Shown: positions 37,756 to 47,919 of the stretch, in pieces
Layout: every line of letters starts with the position of its first letter
How positions within the stretch are numbered: position 1 is the stretch's first letter
From: Aliidiomarina quisquiliarum
GTDB lineage: Bacteria > Pseudomonadota > Gammaproteobacteria > Enterobacterales > Alteromonadaceae
Direction: 5' to 3'
Length of the DNA stretch: 64,000 bases
Assembly (NCBI RefSeq): GCF_023922585.1
Contig: NZ_JAMFTN010000029.1
Span: forward strand, 23,270 to 87,269
Notes under the pieces: generated by a model
The model's input: the letters and a program-made list of their open reading frames with translations, nothing else
What the model was told of the DNA's origin: nothing
The model's database searches: none
Made by a program: the position numbers and the translations under genes

Positions 37756-37788
37756 AAACAAAGTAACGGCATCGGGTGTTAGTTCCAT
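37756..37788 (-). pseudogene. atpB: Detached native 5' end of atpB
   Basis: The first 11 codons of the original atpB (MELTPDAVTLF) directly follow the atpR stop, with the strong ribosome site GGAGGA. After TTT the frame runs into island DNA and stops within it. The original gene continues at 15,400 on the other side of the island. Confidence 0.85.
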
Positions 37789-38103
37789 TTAGCTTCCTCC
37801 TTGGCCAGTAAGGTTAATATTCTTGGCCGACTTCACATACCGCACCATAACAATACGCATGAGTAAAAACGCCAACATATAACCCACAATAGACCACAGC
37901 GGATGCAGGTATTTAGTCAGTATAAAGCCAACACCTAATAGCACTGCTGCACGAGTAAAAAAGCTCAGTACAAGCCAAACAGCTGGGGTATCAGCCGCTA
38001 GTGCCAGCCGCATACCCATAGCTAGGCCCACAAAAAAAATTGCGCTGGCAGGTAAACCAACAACAAAACCAATCAACATTGCGTGGGGGTCTATGCTTAT
38101 CAT
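37789..38103 (-). CDS. atpR: N-ATPase membrane protein AtpR
   Basis: A 104-residue protein with three hydrophobic helices (AMLIGFVVGLPASAIFFVG, WLVLSFFTRAAVLLGVGF, MLAFLLMRIVMV). AtpR is a small membrane protein characteristic of N-ATPase operons, in the order D-C-Q-R-B, and is thought to help assemble or stabilise the c ring. It overlaps atpQ by four bases and ends immediately before the native atpB start. It is now the last intact gene before the island. Confidence 0.85.
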   Translation of the reverse strand: MISIDPHAMLIGFVVGLPASAIFFVGLAMGMRLALAADTPAVWLVLSFFTRAAVLLGVGFILTKYLHPLWSIVGYMLAFLLMRIVMVRYVKSAKNINLTGQGGS

Positions 38104-38414
38104 TCTTGCTCCTTGTGTTCGTCTTCAATGGCGGCTTTACTTTGTTCGGCAACCCAGCTTGCTGCGAATATAATACCAAGCACCAGGCCGCCTAAAATAA
38201 GCGTAATCGTCCAAGAAAAAGTTTGCGGTGCCACTTTATTTAACCACATGCCAAGCAAGGCGCCGCCAACCGTTGGCAAAGCCACCGACCAACCAATAAC
38301 GCCAAAAGCACCAAACCCCTGCAGCGGACTGTAATTCGAACGCTTACGCATTTTTTCTAATCGTACCGCACGGCGACGTATATGCTCGACCGACGAATCG
38401 TGTTTGTTTTCCAT
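38100..38414 (-). CDS. atpQ: N-ATPase membrane protein AtpQ (AtpI-like)
   Basis: A 104-residue protein with a charged N-terminus and two membrane helices (WSVALPTVGGALLGMWL and LILGGLVLGIIFAASWV). This is the AtpI/AtpQ fold found in N-ATPase operons. Its start shares one base with the atpC stop (TAATG). Confidence 0.85.
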   Translation of the reverse strand: MENKHDSSVEHIRRRAVRLEKMRKRSNYSPLQGFGAFGVIGWSVALPTVGGALLGMWLNKVAPQTFSWTITLILGGLVLGIIFAASWVAEQSKAAIEDEHKEQE

Positions 38415-38821
38415 TATACGGGCTTCCTTAGGTCACCAAAGCGGCGCACTATTCCCGCTTCTAAACGCGACAGCGCACTACGGGCAGCGCGCTCTTCTTC
38501 ATCTACCTCAGTAAAGGTTGCTTCAATACTGTCGGATAAGGTTGCCAGATCATCGCCTTGCAAGCCACGACGCACGGCAATTTCTGCCGTGTGGCCCTGC
38601 TTTACAAACAACCCTTGGTCGATTCCAAAGTAAAGCTCTTCACCTGTTACAGTGGTTAAAATTAACACCGAAGGCACCAGGCTGGTGACAAAGTCAGTAT
38701 GGTTCGGTAATACACCAAAGGCACCGTTTTCCGCCACCGCATAAATACGCGTGGCTTCACCCGTAAACAATAAGCGGGTGGGCAACCGAATATTTACTTT
38801 CATTACCTTCGCCAAACTCAT
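38414..38821 (-). CDS. atpC: N-type ATPase epsilon subunit
   Basis: A 135-residue F1 subunit with the usual beta-sandwich (FGVLPNHTDFVTSLVPSVL) and a C-terminal helical part rich in Glu and Arg. In N-ATPase operons it follows atpD near the front, unlike the standard F-ATPase operon, where it is last. A second ATG seven codons in is an alternative start. Confidence 0.9.
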   Translation of the reverse strand: MSLAKVMKVNIRLPTRLLFTGEATRIYAVAENGAFGVLPNHTDFVTSLVPSVLILTTVTGEELYFGIDQGLFVKQGHTAEIAVRRGLQGDDLATLSDSIEATFTEVDEEERAARSALSRLEAGIVRRFGDLRKPV

Positions 38822-38823
38822 GC

Positions 38824-40230
<1,407 letters not shown>

Positions 40231-40414
40231 TTAGCAACTGTTTTCGTTTCACTTGTTCTTTAACTAGAGTACAGGGTTTACCTATATTAGGTAATGATAA
40301 TAACCTAATACTAAAGTAGCGCTGTTGTTTAAAATCATTAATTTTAGCTATGCTGTTACTTCAATTTAGGCTTTGCAGTGAGATTAGGCCTGCCAACAAG
40401 ATAAGGGATGAATC

Positions 40415-41896
40415 ATGAACTTTTTAAGCGCAACTGAAATAGCACAACAAATAAAAAGTGGCACCTTAACATCCACCGCTATTACCCAGCATTATTTGCA
40501 GCGCATTGAACAACACAACAATACGCTACATGCCTATGTGTATATCGACAGCGCCGCGGCACTACGAAAAGCCACCGAATGTGACCGTATTTATGCCGAC
40601 ACTAAAGCTAACGGCCATTCAATTGAAAGCCTTGGTCCGCTTTTCGGGGTGCCTATTTGCATTAAAGAAAGTTTTTTGTGGCTTGGTACCGCCACCACCC
40701 TAAATTACCCACCCATGAAAAACTTTAAAGCCAGCAACACATCATATTTAGTGCAACGCTTATTAGACGCCGGCGCTATTATTCTTGGGAAAACCAACGT
40801 GCCTACGCTGTTAGCCGACATACAAACGGCTGGGCCACTGTACCCCACCTGCAACAACCCTTACGACTTAACCCGCACCCCAGGTGGCAGCACCGGCGGG
40901 GGCGCAGCTGCGTTAGCCGCCGACCTAACCTCGCTTGAACTTGGTAGCGACATTGGTGGGTCAATTCGTAACCCCAGTAATTTTTGCGGCTTGTTCGGCC
41001 TTAAGCCCACAGAAAACGGCCACCCGAACGACGGTCATTTACCACCACTACCTGCTGAAGTAAGCGGCAACACCATTGGCCTAAGCGTACTCAACAATAC
41101 CGGCCCATTAGCCCGTAGCGCCCATGACTTGGAACTCGCCTACAAGGTGCTATACCAACCCGACTGGCAACAATTACAGCATTTGCCCGTTGCTCGCCCG
41201 CAAAATATAAGCACCAACTTGAAAGACTATAAGTTTGCCTATTTCGACAGCCTATATGGCATTCATGCGGGAAAAGAAGCCTGCGCCGGCTTACAAAAAA
41301 CCATTCAACTACTCGAAGCCCAAGGCGCTAGCGTCGAGAAAACCGCCATACCCGAAGCCCTTGCTGAACGCATATTCAAAGTGTGGGGCTGTTTATTTGG
41401 CTTTATGATGGGACAAAACTTAAGCTGGCCTATTCGGAAGCTGTTCTACTTACAGTTTAGAAACACCCTGAACCAGTCGAGCTTACCCGCCAAAAAAGAG
41501 CTCAAGCTCGGCCTTTCCCTCGACTTTATGGCCTTCAACCAAGCCTTAGCCGAGCGCCAAGCAATTATTGCCGAGCTAAACGAAACCTTTGCCCCCTTCG
41601 ACGCCGTATTAAGCCCAACTTCTATGGGCCCAGCTTTTGAACACAACCCCAAGCACAACCCCATTGCCCTTGATGGCAGCACCATGCCCTACTTAGACTA
41701 CTGCTTACCCTTCGTCGCATTATACAATTTAAGCGGCCACCCAGTACTTACCGTACCTTCAGGGTTAAGTGAAAGCGGTTTGCCCGTTGGCATATCTATT
41801 TCAGCACCACACCACTGCGAAACCAGCCTGCTGCAAATAGGGAAATTACTTGAAAACCAGGGCTTAACATTCATTCCGCCCACGCAATTCCAATAA
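40415..41896 (+). CDS. Amidase signature family enzyme
   Basis: A 493-residue amidase. The Ser-cisSer-Lys triad is visible: Lys in GVPICIKESF, the cis-Ser in PGGSTGGGAAA and the nucleophile in SDIGGSIRNP. This family hydrolyses varied amides; the substrate cannot be told. There is no gatB or gatC nearby, so it is not the tRNA amidotransferase subunit. The ribosome site AAGGGATG precedes the ATG. It is divergent from atpD and ends before the tRNA-Arg cluster. Confidence 0.9.
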   Translation: MNFLSATEIAQQIKSGTLTSTAITQHYLQRIEQHNNTLHAYVYIDSAAALRKATECDRIYADTKANGHSIESLGPLFGVPICIKESFLWLGTATTLNYPPMKNFKASNTSYLVQRLLDAGAIILGKTNVPTLLADIQTAGPLYPTCNNPYDLTRTPGGSTGGGAAALAADLTSLELGSDIGGSIRNPSNFCGLFGLKPTENGHPNDGHLPPLPAEVSGNTIGLSVLNNTGPLARSAHDLELAYKVLYQPDWQQLQHLPVARPQNISTNLKDYKFAYFDSLYGIHAGKEACAGLQKTIQLLEAQGASVEKTAIPEALAERIFKVWGCLFGFMMGQNLSWPIRKLFYLQFRNTLNQSSLPAKKELKLGLSLDFMAFNQALAERQAIIAELNETFAPFDAVLSPTSMGPAFEHNPKHNPIALDGSTMPYLDYCLPFVALYNLSGHPVLTVPSGLSESGLPVGISISAPHHCETSLLQIGKLLENQGLTFIPPTQFQ

Positions 41897-41976
41897 ATAC
41901 TACGGCGGCCACTAGACATATGCCGCCAAATTCCATAGAATCCACGCCTGTTTGCAATCTCTTACTTGTAAACAAT

Positions 41977-42021
41977 GCGCCCGTAGCTCAGCTGGATAGA
42001 GTGCACCCCTCCGGAGGTAAA
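41977..42021 (+). pseudogene. 5' remnant of tRNA-Arg
   Basis: The sequence matches tRNA-Arg(CCG) from the acceptor start GCGCCCG through the D arm and CTCCGGAGG anticodon loop, then diverges. The anticodon stem no longer pairs fully and no normal T arm or CCA follows. Its acceptor strand pairs with CGGGCGC in the 3' remnant at 63,659-63,705, so the two probably formed one gene. Confidence 0.75.
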
Positions 42022-42070
42022 GGTCCGACGGCAAATCGGCGTTGAGAGTAGAAGTCAAAATTTGAAATAA

Positions 42071-42147
<77 letters not shown>

Positions 42148-42267
42148 TCAAAGGCTTTCAGAGCATTTCCCCTGCAAATTCCATTACTTTTTTTCTTATG
42201 AGTTGAGGTCACCCTCAAATCGCGGATGACCTTTGCCCTAATTCACTAAAATTCGCCTGGAAAATGC

Positions 42268-42298
42268 CCGTGACAAATCCGTGACAAATCCGTGACAG
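42268..42298. repeat. CCGTGACAAAT direct repeats (left end of island 2)
   Basis: Two exact tandem copies of CCGTGACAAAT with an 11-base period are followed by a partial third (CCGTGACAG). They lie 120 bases after the intact tRNA. An equivalent cluster at 63,826-63,856 follows the 3' tRNA remnant. They resemble integrase arm-type sites of tRNA-targeting islands. Confidence 0.75.
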
Positions 42299-42440
42299 AA
42301 TTTTCAGGTCGGATTTTTGGGGTGTGATTTTTTGACCTTTACCCTCCTTTTCCGTAATGACGTTTTGCCTGGCTAATATTTGCTCAAACCTAAATAGTTT
42401 TGTAACGTCGAGGAATAGATAAAAGTGTAGTCAGAGACAT

Positions 42441-43271
42441 ATGAATAAGCATCATTACACCACCATTCAAACACTCGCATTGATACTCGAATCAAGAAAA
42501 ATACGATTCAATCGCCTAACTAACGTGGATGACATTCAAGAGTCACGAAATTATGGCAAGCATGATCTCTCTAAATTCATTTACATTAGCTGTTGGACCA
42601 CTAGCAATGAGGAAAGTATTCCGCTCTGGAAGATGTATACGCCTGATATGCAGGGAGTTCGGCTTACATTCGAAGATCAGCCTTTTCTTATGAGAAGGCT
42701 CGACCCAAACGAAATGCCCGGATTAGATATGCAGATATCCGACGATATCTTATCGCCCATGACTCTGAGGCAAATGATGTCCGAACAATGCTTCATAATT
42801 CCCAGCTTTTTAGCTAGAGATCATTTTGGGAAACATGTCGAATACGTCGACGATGTATCAGGTATTTACGAAAACGCTGTCGAACTAAAAATTGAGGAAG
42901 ATGGCAAGGCTTCCTTGACTATTAGCGAGTTTGACAGTTTAGCCATTCATAAAAGCAAGATCTGGTCCTTTCAAGAAGAGTTTCGTTATAAATTAATTGC
43001 ATTCCCCCCACCTCAAGACGGCTATAGCTCTAAAAGAATCAGCGAAATATCAAATGCAGCGATTACCGCGATATACCGCGCAAACCCGCCGACAATAGAG
43101 TACATAGAACTTGATATATGCCCCCAAAAACTTCAGAGCTTGGTCGTTACATTGGGGCCACTCTGTTCATACGCTGATGAACTTCTCGTTAAAGCGCTTC
43201 TCGATAAATACTCACCAACGTCTGAGCTAAGAAAAAGCAATCTGAGCGGCCAAATCAGAAAGCAATCCTAG
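42441..43271 (+). CDS. DUF2971-type protein
   Basis: A 276-residue protein. The N-terminal part (FNRLTNVDDIQES, ISCWTTSNEESIPLWKMYTPDMQGVRLTF) matches the DUF2971 pattern, in which short conserved blocks include a W-x-x-Y near 75 and a G-V-x-x-x-F. Members are common in defence islands but have no proven activity. It stands alone with 200 bases of non-coding DNA after it. No membrane segment or signal peptide. Confidence 0.7.
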   Translation: MNKHHYTTIQTLALILESRKIRFNRLTNVDDIQESRNYGKHDLSKFIYISCWTTSNEESIPLWKMYTPDMQGVRLTFEDQPFLMRRLDPNEMPGLDMQISDDILSPMTLRQMMSEQCFIIPSFLARDHFGKHVEYVDDVSGIYENAVELKIEEDGKASLTISEFDSLAIHKSKIWSFQEEFRYKLIAFPPPQDGYSSKRISEISNAAITAIYRANPPTIEYIELDICPQKLQSLVVTLGPLCSYADELLVKALLDKYSPTSELRKSNLSGQIRKQS

Positions 43272-43478
43272 CAGAACCGTTTGCTAAGTCTTTCGGTACA
43301 GTTTTATTTTATCAGAGGAGCCTCTTTACCGGATGGTAACAACTATATTAAAAAGACCTCCACCCCAAAAAATGAAATCGTAAAATAAAAATAATTTGAA
43401 ATATTCCTTGATCAAATCTGAAAGCGCGCCTAGAATATTCGTAAATCAATAATGATTTGTAACTTGGAGGAAAAACAA

Positions 43479-44078
43479 ATGAGCGAGGTAACTATCAATT
43501 CAGTATGTGAAACTATCTTTACAGGTATTCCAAGCAACCTAATTCAAAAAGCAGAGCCATTTGATGCGACGCATCAAATGATTGCAGGCTCAACGCTAAG
43601 TCAGGCTGGTGAGCTGATTCAAGAAAATCTACAACCTATCGAACTAAACGATGCGAAGCCGTCTGCAAAGTTTGAGCTAAAAGCAGGTGACGTTGTGGTG
43701 TTAACCCGCGGCAATTCGTTTCGGGCGGCTATCATTGACTCTGACCTAACCAAATTGAAACTTATACCGTCAGCCAATCTAGTGGTGCTACGCCCTGATG
43801 CATCCAAAGTTAAGCCAACTGTGTTGGTTGTTCACTTGAACTCCGCACATGGTCAAGCGCAAATGGAGCAACTTGCAACCGGTACCACTATCAAGAATGT
43901 ACCTGCCAACAAGCTAAAAGAAATGCAGTTAAAATTACCTAGCGCGGAACATCAACAACAGATTGAAGATTTATTCTTCGCAAGCAATCAAGCTTATATG
44001 GCTGGTATTGCAATGGTTGAGCAGGAGCGTAAAGTGGCTATGGCTAAGGTAAGCGAGCTAATGCAGGGAGGTGTGTAA
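43479..44078 (+). CDS. HsdS-like single target-recognition protein (locus C)
   Basis: A 199-residue protein resembling half of a type I specificity subunit: one recognition domain (GDVVVLTRGNSFRAAI, TTIKNVPANKLKEMQLKLP) followed by a short helical dimerisation arm. Two such proteins can pair to act as one HsdS. The ATG at 43,479 has the strong ribosome site TTGGAGG. The next gene starts two bases after its stop. It is part of a broken modification locus. Confidence 0.7.
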   Translation: MSEVTINSVCETIFTGIPSNLIQKAEPFDATHQMIAGSTLSQAGELIQENLQPIELNDAKPSAKFELKAGDVVVLTRGNSFRAAIIDSDLTKLKLIPSANLVVLRPDASKVKPTVLVVHLNSAHGQAQMEQLATGTTIKNVPANKLKEMQLKLPSAEHQQQIEDLFFASNQAYMAGIAMVEQERKVAMAKVSELMQGGV

Positions 44079-44079
44079 G

Positions 44080-45336
44080 ATGGCTATTAATCAGCAGTTA
44101 AATAAGTTAATCGACCAGACGCGTGGTGAGCTAAAAGAAGACCAGACCTTAGCGTTAGCGACCATCTTACTTTACATCAAATCTAAAGACGCGAATGCCA
44201 TAGATGTGCTTCAGCGCATGGGGCTAGCGAACCAGAAAACTGCCCTGAAGGAACTACTGAGCACTCATTCCGAAGCAGCTGATCACTCAGCTATTCAAGC
44301 GCTCGAATACGCTCGCAACGAAGCAGTGTCAGCTTTAATCACTTTTACCGGTCACCTCGAGGATGTGAATCTCGCAAGCCAAGCTATTCGTGATGCCTTT
44401 GTGAACTCTCGTTCGATAACCGAGCATGTCTCGAACGCCAATGAAGTAAATTTGATTCGTAGCTTGGTCCAGCTTAAGCCATCCGATCACGTGCTCGATC
44501 CCGCTGGTGGTATCGGTAACCTTTTAGCTTCACTGCCAAAAGCGAGTGCTGAGCTACAAGAGCTCAACCCTGATACAGCGACCATTTGCCGATTGCTTAC
44601 TAGTATCGAGAACAAGAGCATCTCTGTCCACGCAGGCAATAGCCTTATTCAGCCCGTGTTTAAAGAATTGAGTGCCGATTATGTGGTTATGACGCCCCCG
44701 CTTGGACTTCGGTTTGGTCGTGAGCAAATCAACAAAATTAAGTCAGCTCCTTACCTACTTTCACAAGAATCACAATCGACCATCCCTATGACAGCTGGTG
44801 ATAGCTTATGGCTGCAATTAGCTTTGTGGGCACTTAACGACACCGGCAAGGGATATATTTTCTTACCCAAAGGTTGGTTATTCCGTGGCGGCTATGATGC
44901 CCAGGTACGTGAGTACTTTATCGAAAATGAGCTGATTGACGCTGTTGTTCAACTGCCAAGTAAATTCTTCAACCACACCGCAATTGCTCCTGTGTTTATT
45001 ATTTTGAATAAGGCCAAGAAGAAAGGTACCCCTGTCCGCTTTATTGACGCCGAAGCGACACAAGATGACGCAGGTATTGATTACCATTTAAGCGCGGAGC
45101 ACATAGCCGACATCGTGCGGCTAATCACAACTGCGGAAACAGACGACCCGCGTGTTACCGAGAAGTATGCGCCAGAAATCCGTGAACAGGATATGAGCCT
45201 TGCTGTGAATCGCTACATTACGCCGCAAACACATATTGAAGAGATAAATTTCGAAGCTGAGTCAGCGAAATTAAAACAACTAGAAAATATCTACGCAGAA
45301 GCCAAGCGCCAACTTTGCGCTCTGCTCGACAACTAA
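44080..45336 (+). CDS. N6-methyltransferase-like protein with degenerate motifs (locus C)
   Basis: A 418-residue protein with the fold of an HsdM-type methyltransferase. Motif I is DPAGGIGN instead of DPACGSGG and motif IV is TPPL instead of NPPF/Y, so catalysis is doubtful. The C-terminal region (YIFLPKGWLFRGG, LIDAVVQLPSKFF, TAIAPVFIILNK) is a good match to the family. Coupled to the HsdS-like gene (two-base gap) and followed by the truncated HsdM. It may be a non-catalytic partner, or a decaying enzyme. Confidence 0.7.
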   Translation: MAINQQLNKLIDQTRGELKEDQTLALATILLYIKSKDANAIDVLQRMGLANQKTALKELLSTHSEAADHSAIQALEYARNEAVSALITFTGHLEDVNLASQAIRDAFVNSRSITEHVSNANEVNLIRSLVQLKPSDHVLDPAGGIGNLLASLPKASAELQELNPDTATICRLLTSIENKSISVHAGNSLIQPVFKELSADYVVMTPPLGLRFGREQINKIKSAPYLLSQESQSTIPMTAGDSLWLQLALWALNDTGKGYIFLPKGWLFRGGYDAQVREYFIENELIDAVVQLPSKFFNHTAIAPVFIILNKAKKKGTPVRFIDAEATQDDAGIDYHLSAEHIADIVRLITTAETDDPRVTEKYAPEIREQDMSLAVNRYITPQTHIEEINFEAESAKLKQLENIYAEAKRQLCALLDN

Positions 45337-45353
45337 TTAAAGGAGAGATGAAT

Positions 45354-46007
45354 ATGGATCAGAGTGTACACAACAAACTTATTTCATTTATTTGGGGTAT
45401 TGCCGACGACTGCTTACGAGATGTCTATGTTCGCGGCAAATATCGCGATGTCATTCTCCCTATGGTGGTGCTGCGCCGTTTAGACACCCTGCTCGAGCCA
45501 AGCAAAGATGCTGTGTTAGAAGAGGTTAAATTTCAAAAAGAGGAGATGGGCGCCACAGAACTCGACGATGCACCGTTAAAAGCGGCCAGTAGTTACGTTT
45601 TTTACAACACGTCTAAGTGGACGCTCAAATCGCTGTTCAATACTGCCACGAACAACCAGCAAATTCTCCTCGCTAACTTTGAAGAATATCTGCTTGGTTT
45701 TAGCGACAACGTAAAAGAAATCATCGAATGCTTTAACCTGCACGCGCAAATTCGCCACATGGCGTCAAAGCAAGTGCTGCTCGATGTCGTCGAAAAGTTT
45801 GTTTCTCCTTACATTAACTTAACCCCCGAGGTAGCTGAAGATCCAGACGGGAATAAAATGCCTGCCCTGACTAACCTCGGCATGGGTTATGTATTTGAAG
45901 AGCTAATTCGTAAGTTCAACGAAGAAAACAACGAGGAGGCTGGTGAACATTTTATAATGTCATCTTCATATTTATCTAACGAATGCCACCTTCAAAATGC
46001 AGCTTAA
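45354..46007 (+). pseudogene. hsdM: hsdM, N-terminal fragment only (locus C)
   Basis: The 217-residue product starts like a normal HsdM (FIWGIADDCLRDVYVRGKYRDVILP) and continues to EELIRKFNEENNEEAGEHF, where the next residues should be the SAM-binding part of the methyltransferase domain. Instead it reads out into unrelated sequence and stops. All catalytic motifs are missing. A deletion that removed the rest of hsdM and any hsdR is likely. Start chosen at 45,354, after GGAGAG. Confidence 0.85.
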
Positions 46008-46320
46008 ACTGTTACCCCTTAAAGCTGCTGATTGATGGCATTTAATTGACCACCTAATAGCAACTCCAACTTACCAGTCATTACAAATCTATCGAACTAC
46101 TCATCGCAGCGAACTTAACTCTTAAATCAAAATCCTATTCTGATAGCAGTTCTTACATTGTCAAAGTCGTAAATAAAGAATAACTACATTCATAATGTTA
46201 CTTTGCTAATAGCAGACCATTAGATCCAACGAATTAATGCCCCAAAGAGTGAGAGGTCTTTAACTATTAACTCGGGGAATTACCAAATTCAACCATTGGT
46301 ATAGGCTTCGTCCTATATGA
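46008..46320. other. Non-coding stretch after truncated hsdM
   Basis: No gene, RNA or repeat is recognisable in these 313 bases. The stretch is AT-rich and contains the deletion junction of the type I locus C. Confidence 0.5.
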
Positions 46321-47229
46321 TTAGGTTTTTATATTAGATGATATCTCGTTAATCCGATTTCCTATTACCGCAGCTAGCTCTTTGATAGTAGATGCGGGGT
46401 GCGCGATGCCTAAAGACAGGTTTGTTTGGTATTCAGCCATTGGCTTTTCAAAAGTAGGAATTTCAATCACTTTTATTTCACCATGTTGGGTTTTGTTCAA
46501 AGTGCCCCAGATGATACCTGCTAACTTTATACGAACCCCAAAACTTAAATTGGTAGTGGACGTTTTATACGCAGGCATCTCATAGCGGAAGACTGGAGAG
46601 CCACTGGAACCGCCAAAAATGGGCATATCCACTAAGAACTCCCTTTTACCATTAAAATTCGTAAGCATATTAGTTGCTGTATGACCAACGCGACTAATTG
46701 GCATATTGTTGATACTGTCCCATAATCCCGTTGGATATCCGCAAACCATTATTTGTTCAACATGAGCCACTGTAGCCGCTTCTGGTTCTGTCATTAAGTA
46801 ACTGCTGTCTAGAACATGAGCCCTAACCTTGGAGCTACCATGTAATCGCGACATAAATATATTCGATATTTCAATAGCGCATAAATCGATTCCAGCATCA
46901 GGGTGCGGAAAATAGTTATTAACTTCAGGTGCCAAGTTGCAGATTAAATCAACATGGTGAGTTAAATCACTCCTGTCGCCGGGTTGCATCCCTTTGTCCA
47001 TATCATTTAAGTTATTACTGCTTGTAATCGTAAAATTGATATAATCATATCCTTCAACAACATGCTTGTTGGTCATTATGACAACTTTTGAACAAGCAAT
47101 ATCACCGTTATCTGCGCGATAGAAAAAACCTGTTCCAACTGAGCTTGGCTTCTCATTCTTTTTACCCGCTAAAATGCGAACTGTACTCAGCACAGCAGCA
47201 TCATTTTCTGGTACTGATACTTGACTCAT
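46321..47229 (-). CDS. Trypsin-like serine protease
   Basis: A 302-residue chymotrypsin-fold protease without signal peptide or membrane helix, so probably cytoplasmic. The triad is readable: His56 in MTNKHVV, Asp115 in AGIDLCAIEI and Ser209 in GGSSGSPVF. Cytoplasmic proteases of this type occur in antiphage systems, some paired with a regulated effector, but no partner is adjacent here. It lies on the opposite strand to locus C and 155 bases from the small-protein paralogue. Confidence 0.85.
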   Translation of the reverse strand: MSQVSVPENDAAVLSTVRILAGKKNEKPSSVGTGFFYRADNGDIACSKVVIMTNKHVVEGYDYINFTITSSNNLNDMDKGMQPGDRSDLTHHVDLICNLAPEVNNYFPHPDAGIDLCAIEISNIFMSRLHGSSKVRAHVLDSSYLMTEPEAATVAHVEQIMVCGYPTGLWDSINNMPISRVGHTATNMLTNFNGKREFLVDMPIFGGSSGSPVFRYEMPAYKTSTTNLSFGVRIKLAGIIWGTLNKTQHGEIKVIEIPTFEKPMAEYQTNLSLGIAHPASTIKELAAVIGNRINEISSNIKT

Positions 47230-47384
47230 TGAAGTTATCCTTTATTGTTTGAATATAGTTGAGTTGATTGAGACAAACTGAGCAATATAGTTATTTTCTG
47301 CCAAAAATAACTAGAGCGACCGACAACTAATCGCCTAAATCTGACGTCCATTTAGCTGGATGATTGCTGAAACTGGTGATCGCG

Positions 47385-47792
47385 TTAAAGTACAGCTGGT
47401 GGTAAGCAATCAGAGCTCAAATTCCTCTTAGCTAAGAATGATATAATGCTGTTATACTCATTAAAAACCCTGTTAAAAACGTTATTTTTATAACGCTTTT
47501 GTCTAATCGTAGTCTTGAGTCTCTGGATCTCATCAGCAGGAATAGTGCCTGTGACTATGCCCTCAACATCAACACATATCTTATCTACAGCATCAATAAA
47601 GTCCTGATCCCGTTTCTCCAATATAGATGTTTCTAATCTTATCGCAGTTTCATAAAGCTTGATGCGGTTTTTACTTTTATAGAGAGGAATATCAAGCTGA
47701 AAAGCTCGTTTCGATTGCGAAAGCAAAATCAGATACTCGATTACGAATTCCAAATCCGAAACACTTATTTTAGTTGAAGTTGGTTTAGTCAT
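47385..47792 (-). CDS. Conserved small protein B (paralogue of 15,605-15,988)
   Basis: A 135-residue paralogue of the small protein in island 1, alike over almost its entire length (YLILLSQSKRAF, DIPLYKSKNRIKLYE, RQKRYKNN), with a different short C-terminus (SDCLPPAVL). Its gene also has the 16-base dyad upstream and inside. Beyond the start, about 90 bases of upstream DNA are also related to the island 1 copy. There the paralogue faces a recombinase; here an IS has inserted 127 bases upstream. Confidence 0.75.
   Translation of the reverse strand: MTKPTSTKISVSDLEFVIEYLILLSQSKRAFQLDIPLYKSKNRIKLYETAIRLETSILEKRDQDFIDAVDKICVDVEGIVTGTIPADEIQRLKTTIRQKRYKNNVFNRVFNEYNSIISFLAKRNLSSDCLPPAVL
47480..47495. 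promoter_or_regulatory. Intragenic dyad copy 3
   Basis: The 16-base sequence CGTTATTTTTATAACG without mismatch, inside small protein B at the same codons (RYKNN) as copy 1. Confidence 0.6.
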
Positions 47793-47808
47793 TAGCTCAC
47801 AAGATAAA

Positions 47809-47824
47809 CGTTATTTTTATAACG
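47809..47824. promoter_or_regulatory. Upstream dyad copy 4 (probable operator)
   Basis: The same 16 bases, 16 bases before the start of small protein B, matching the position of copy 2. Confidence 0.65.
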
Positions 47825-47919
47825 ATTATATTAAGGTGCAAAATCTAATCACGCAAGGCTGAGACAAAATTCTTTGATAAGAATACGTTTGTGTTTAAAC
47901 ATTACTAACTGATTCAGGT

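Larger units (their letters stand above)
15402..37759. mobile_element. Island 1: 22.4-kb integrative element inserted in atpB
   Basis: The edges were found by rejoining atpB. The native start codons end in TTT at 37,756-37,758, and the displaced remainder resumes with GAA TGG GGC immediately after a TTT at 15,398-15,400. Both edges share AAAC on the plus strand (15,398-15,401 and 37,756-37,759). Removing one copy and everything between restores a continuous frame reading MELTPDAVTLF-EWGWLK. The interior is more AT-rich than the ATPase genes and carries recombination genes at the right end, a type I restriction-modification set and signalling cargo. Confidence 0.85.

Noticed and set aside
42268..42298. 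CRISPR-like array
   Set aside because: The repeats are 11 bases and directly adjacent with no spacers; they fit integrase-binding sites.
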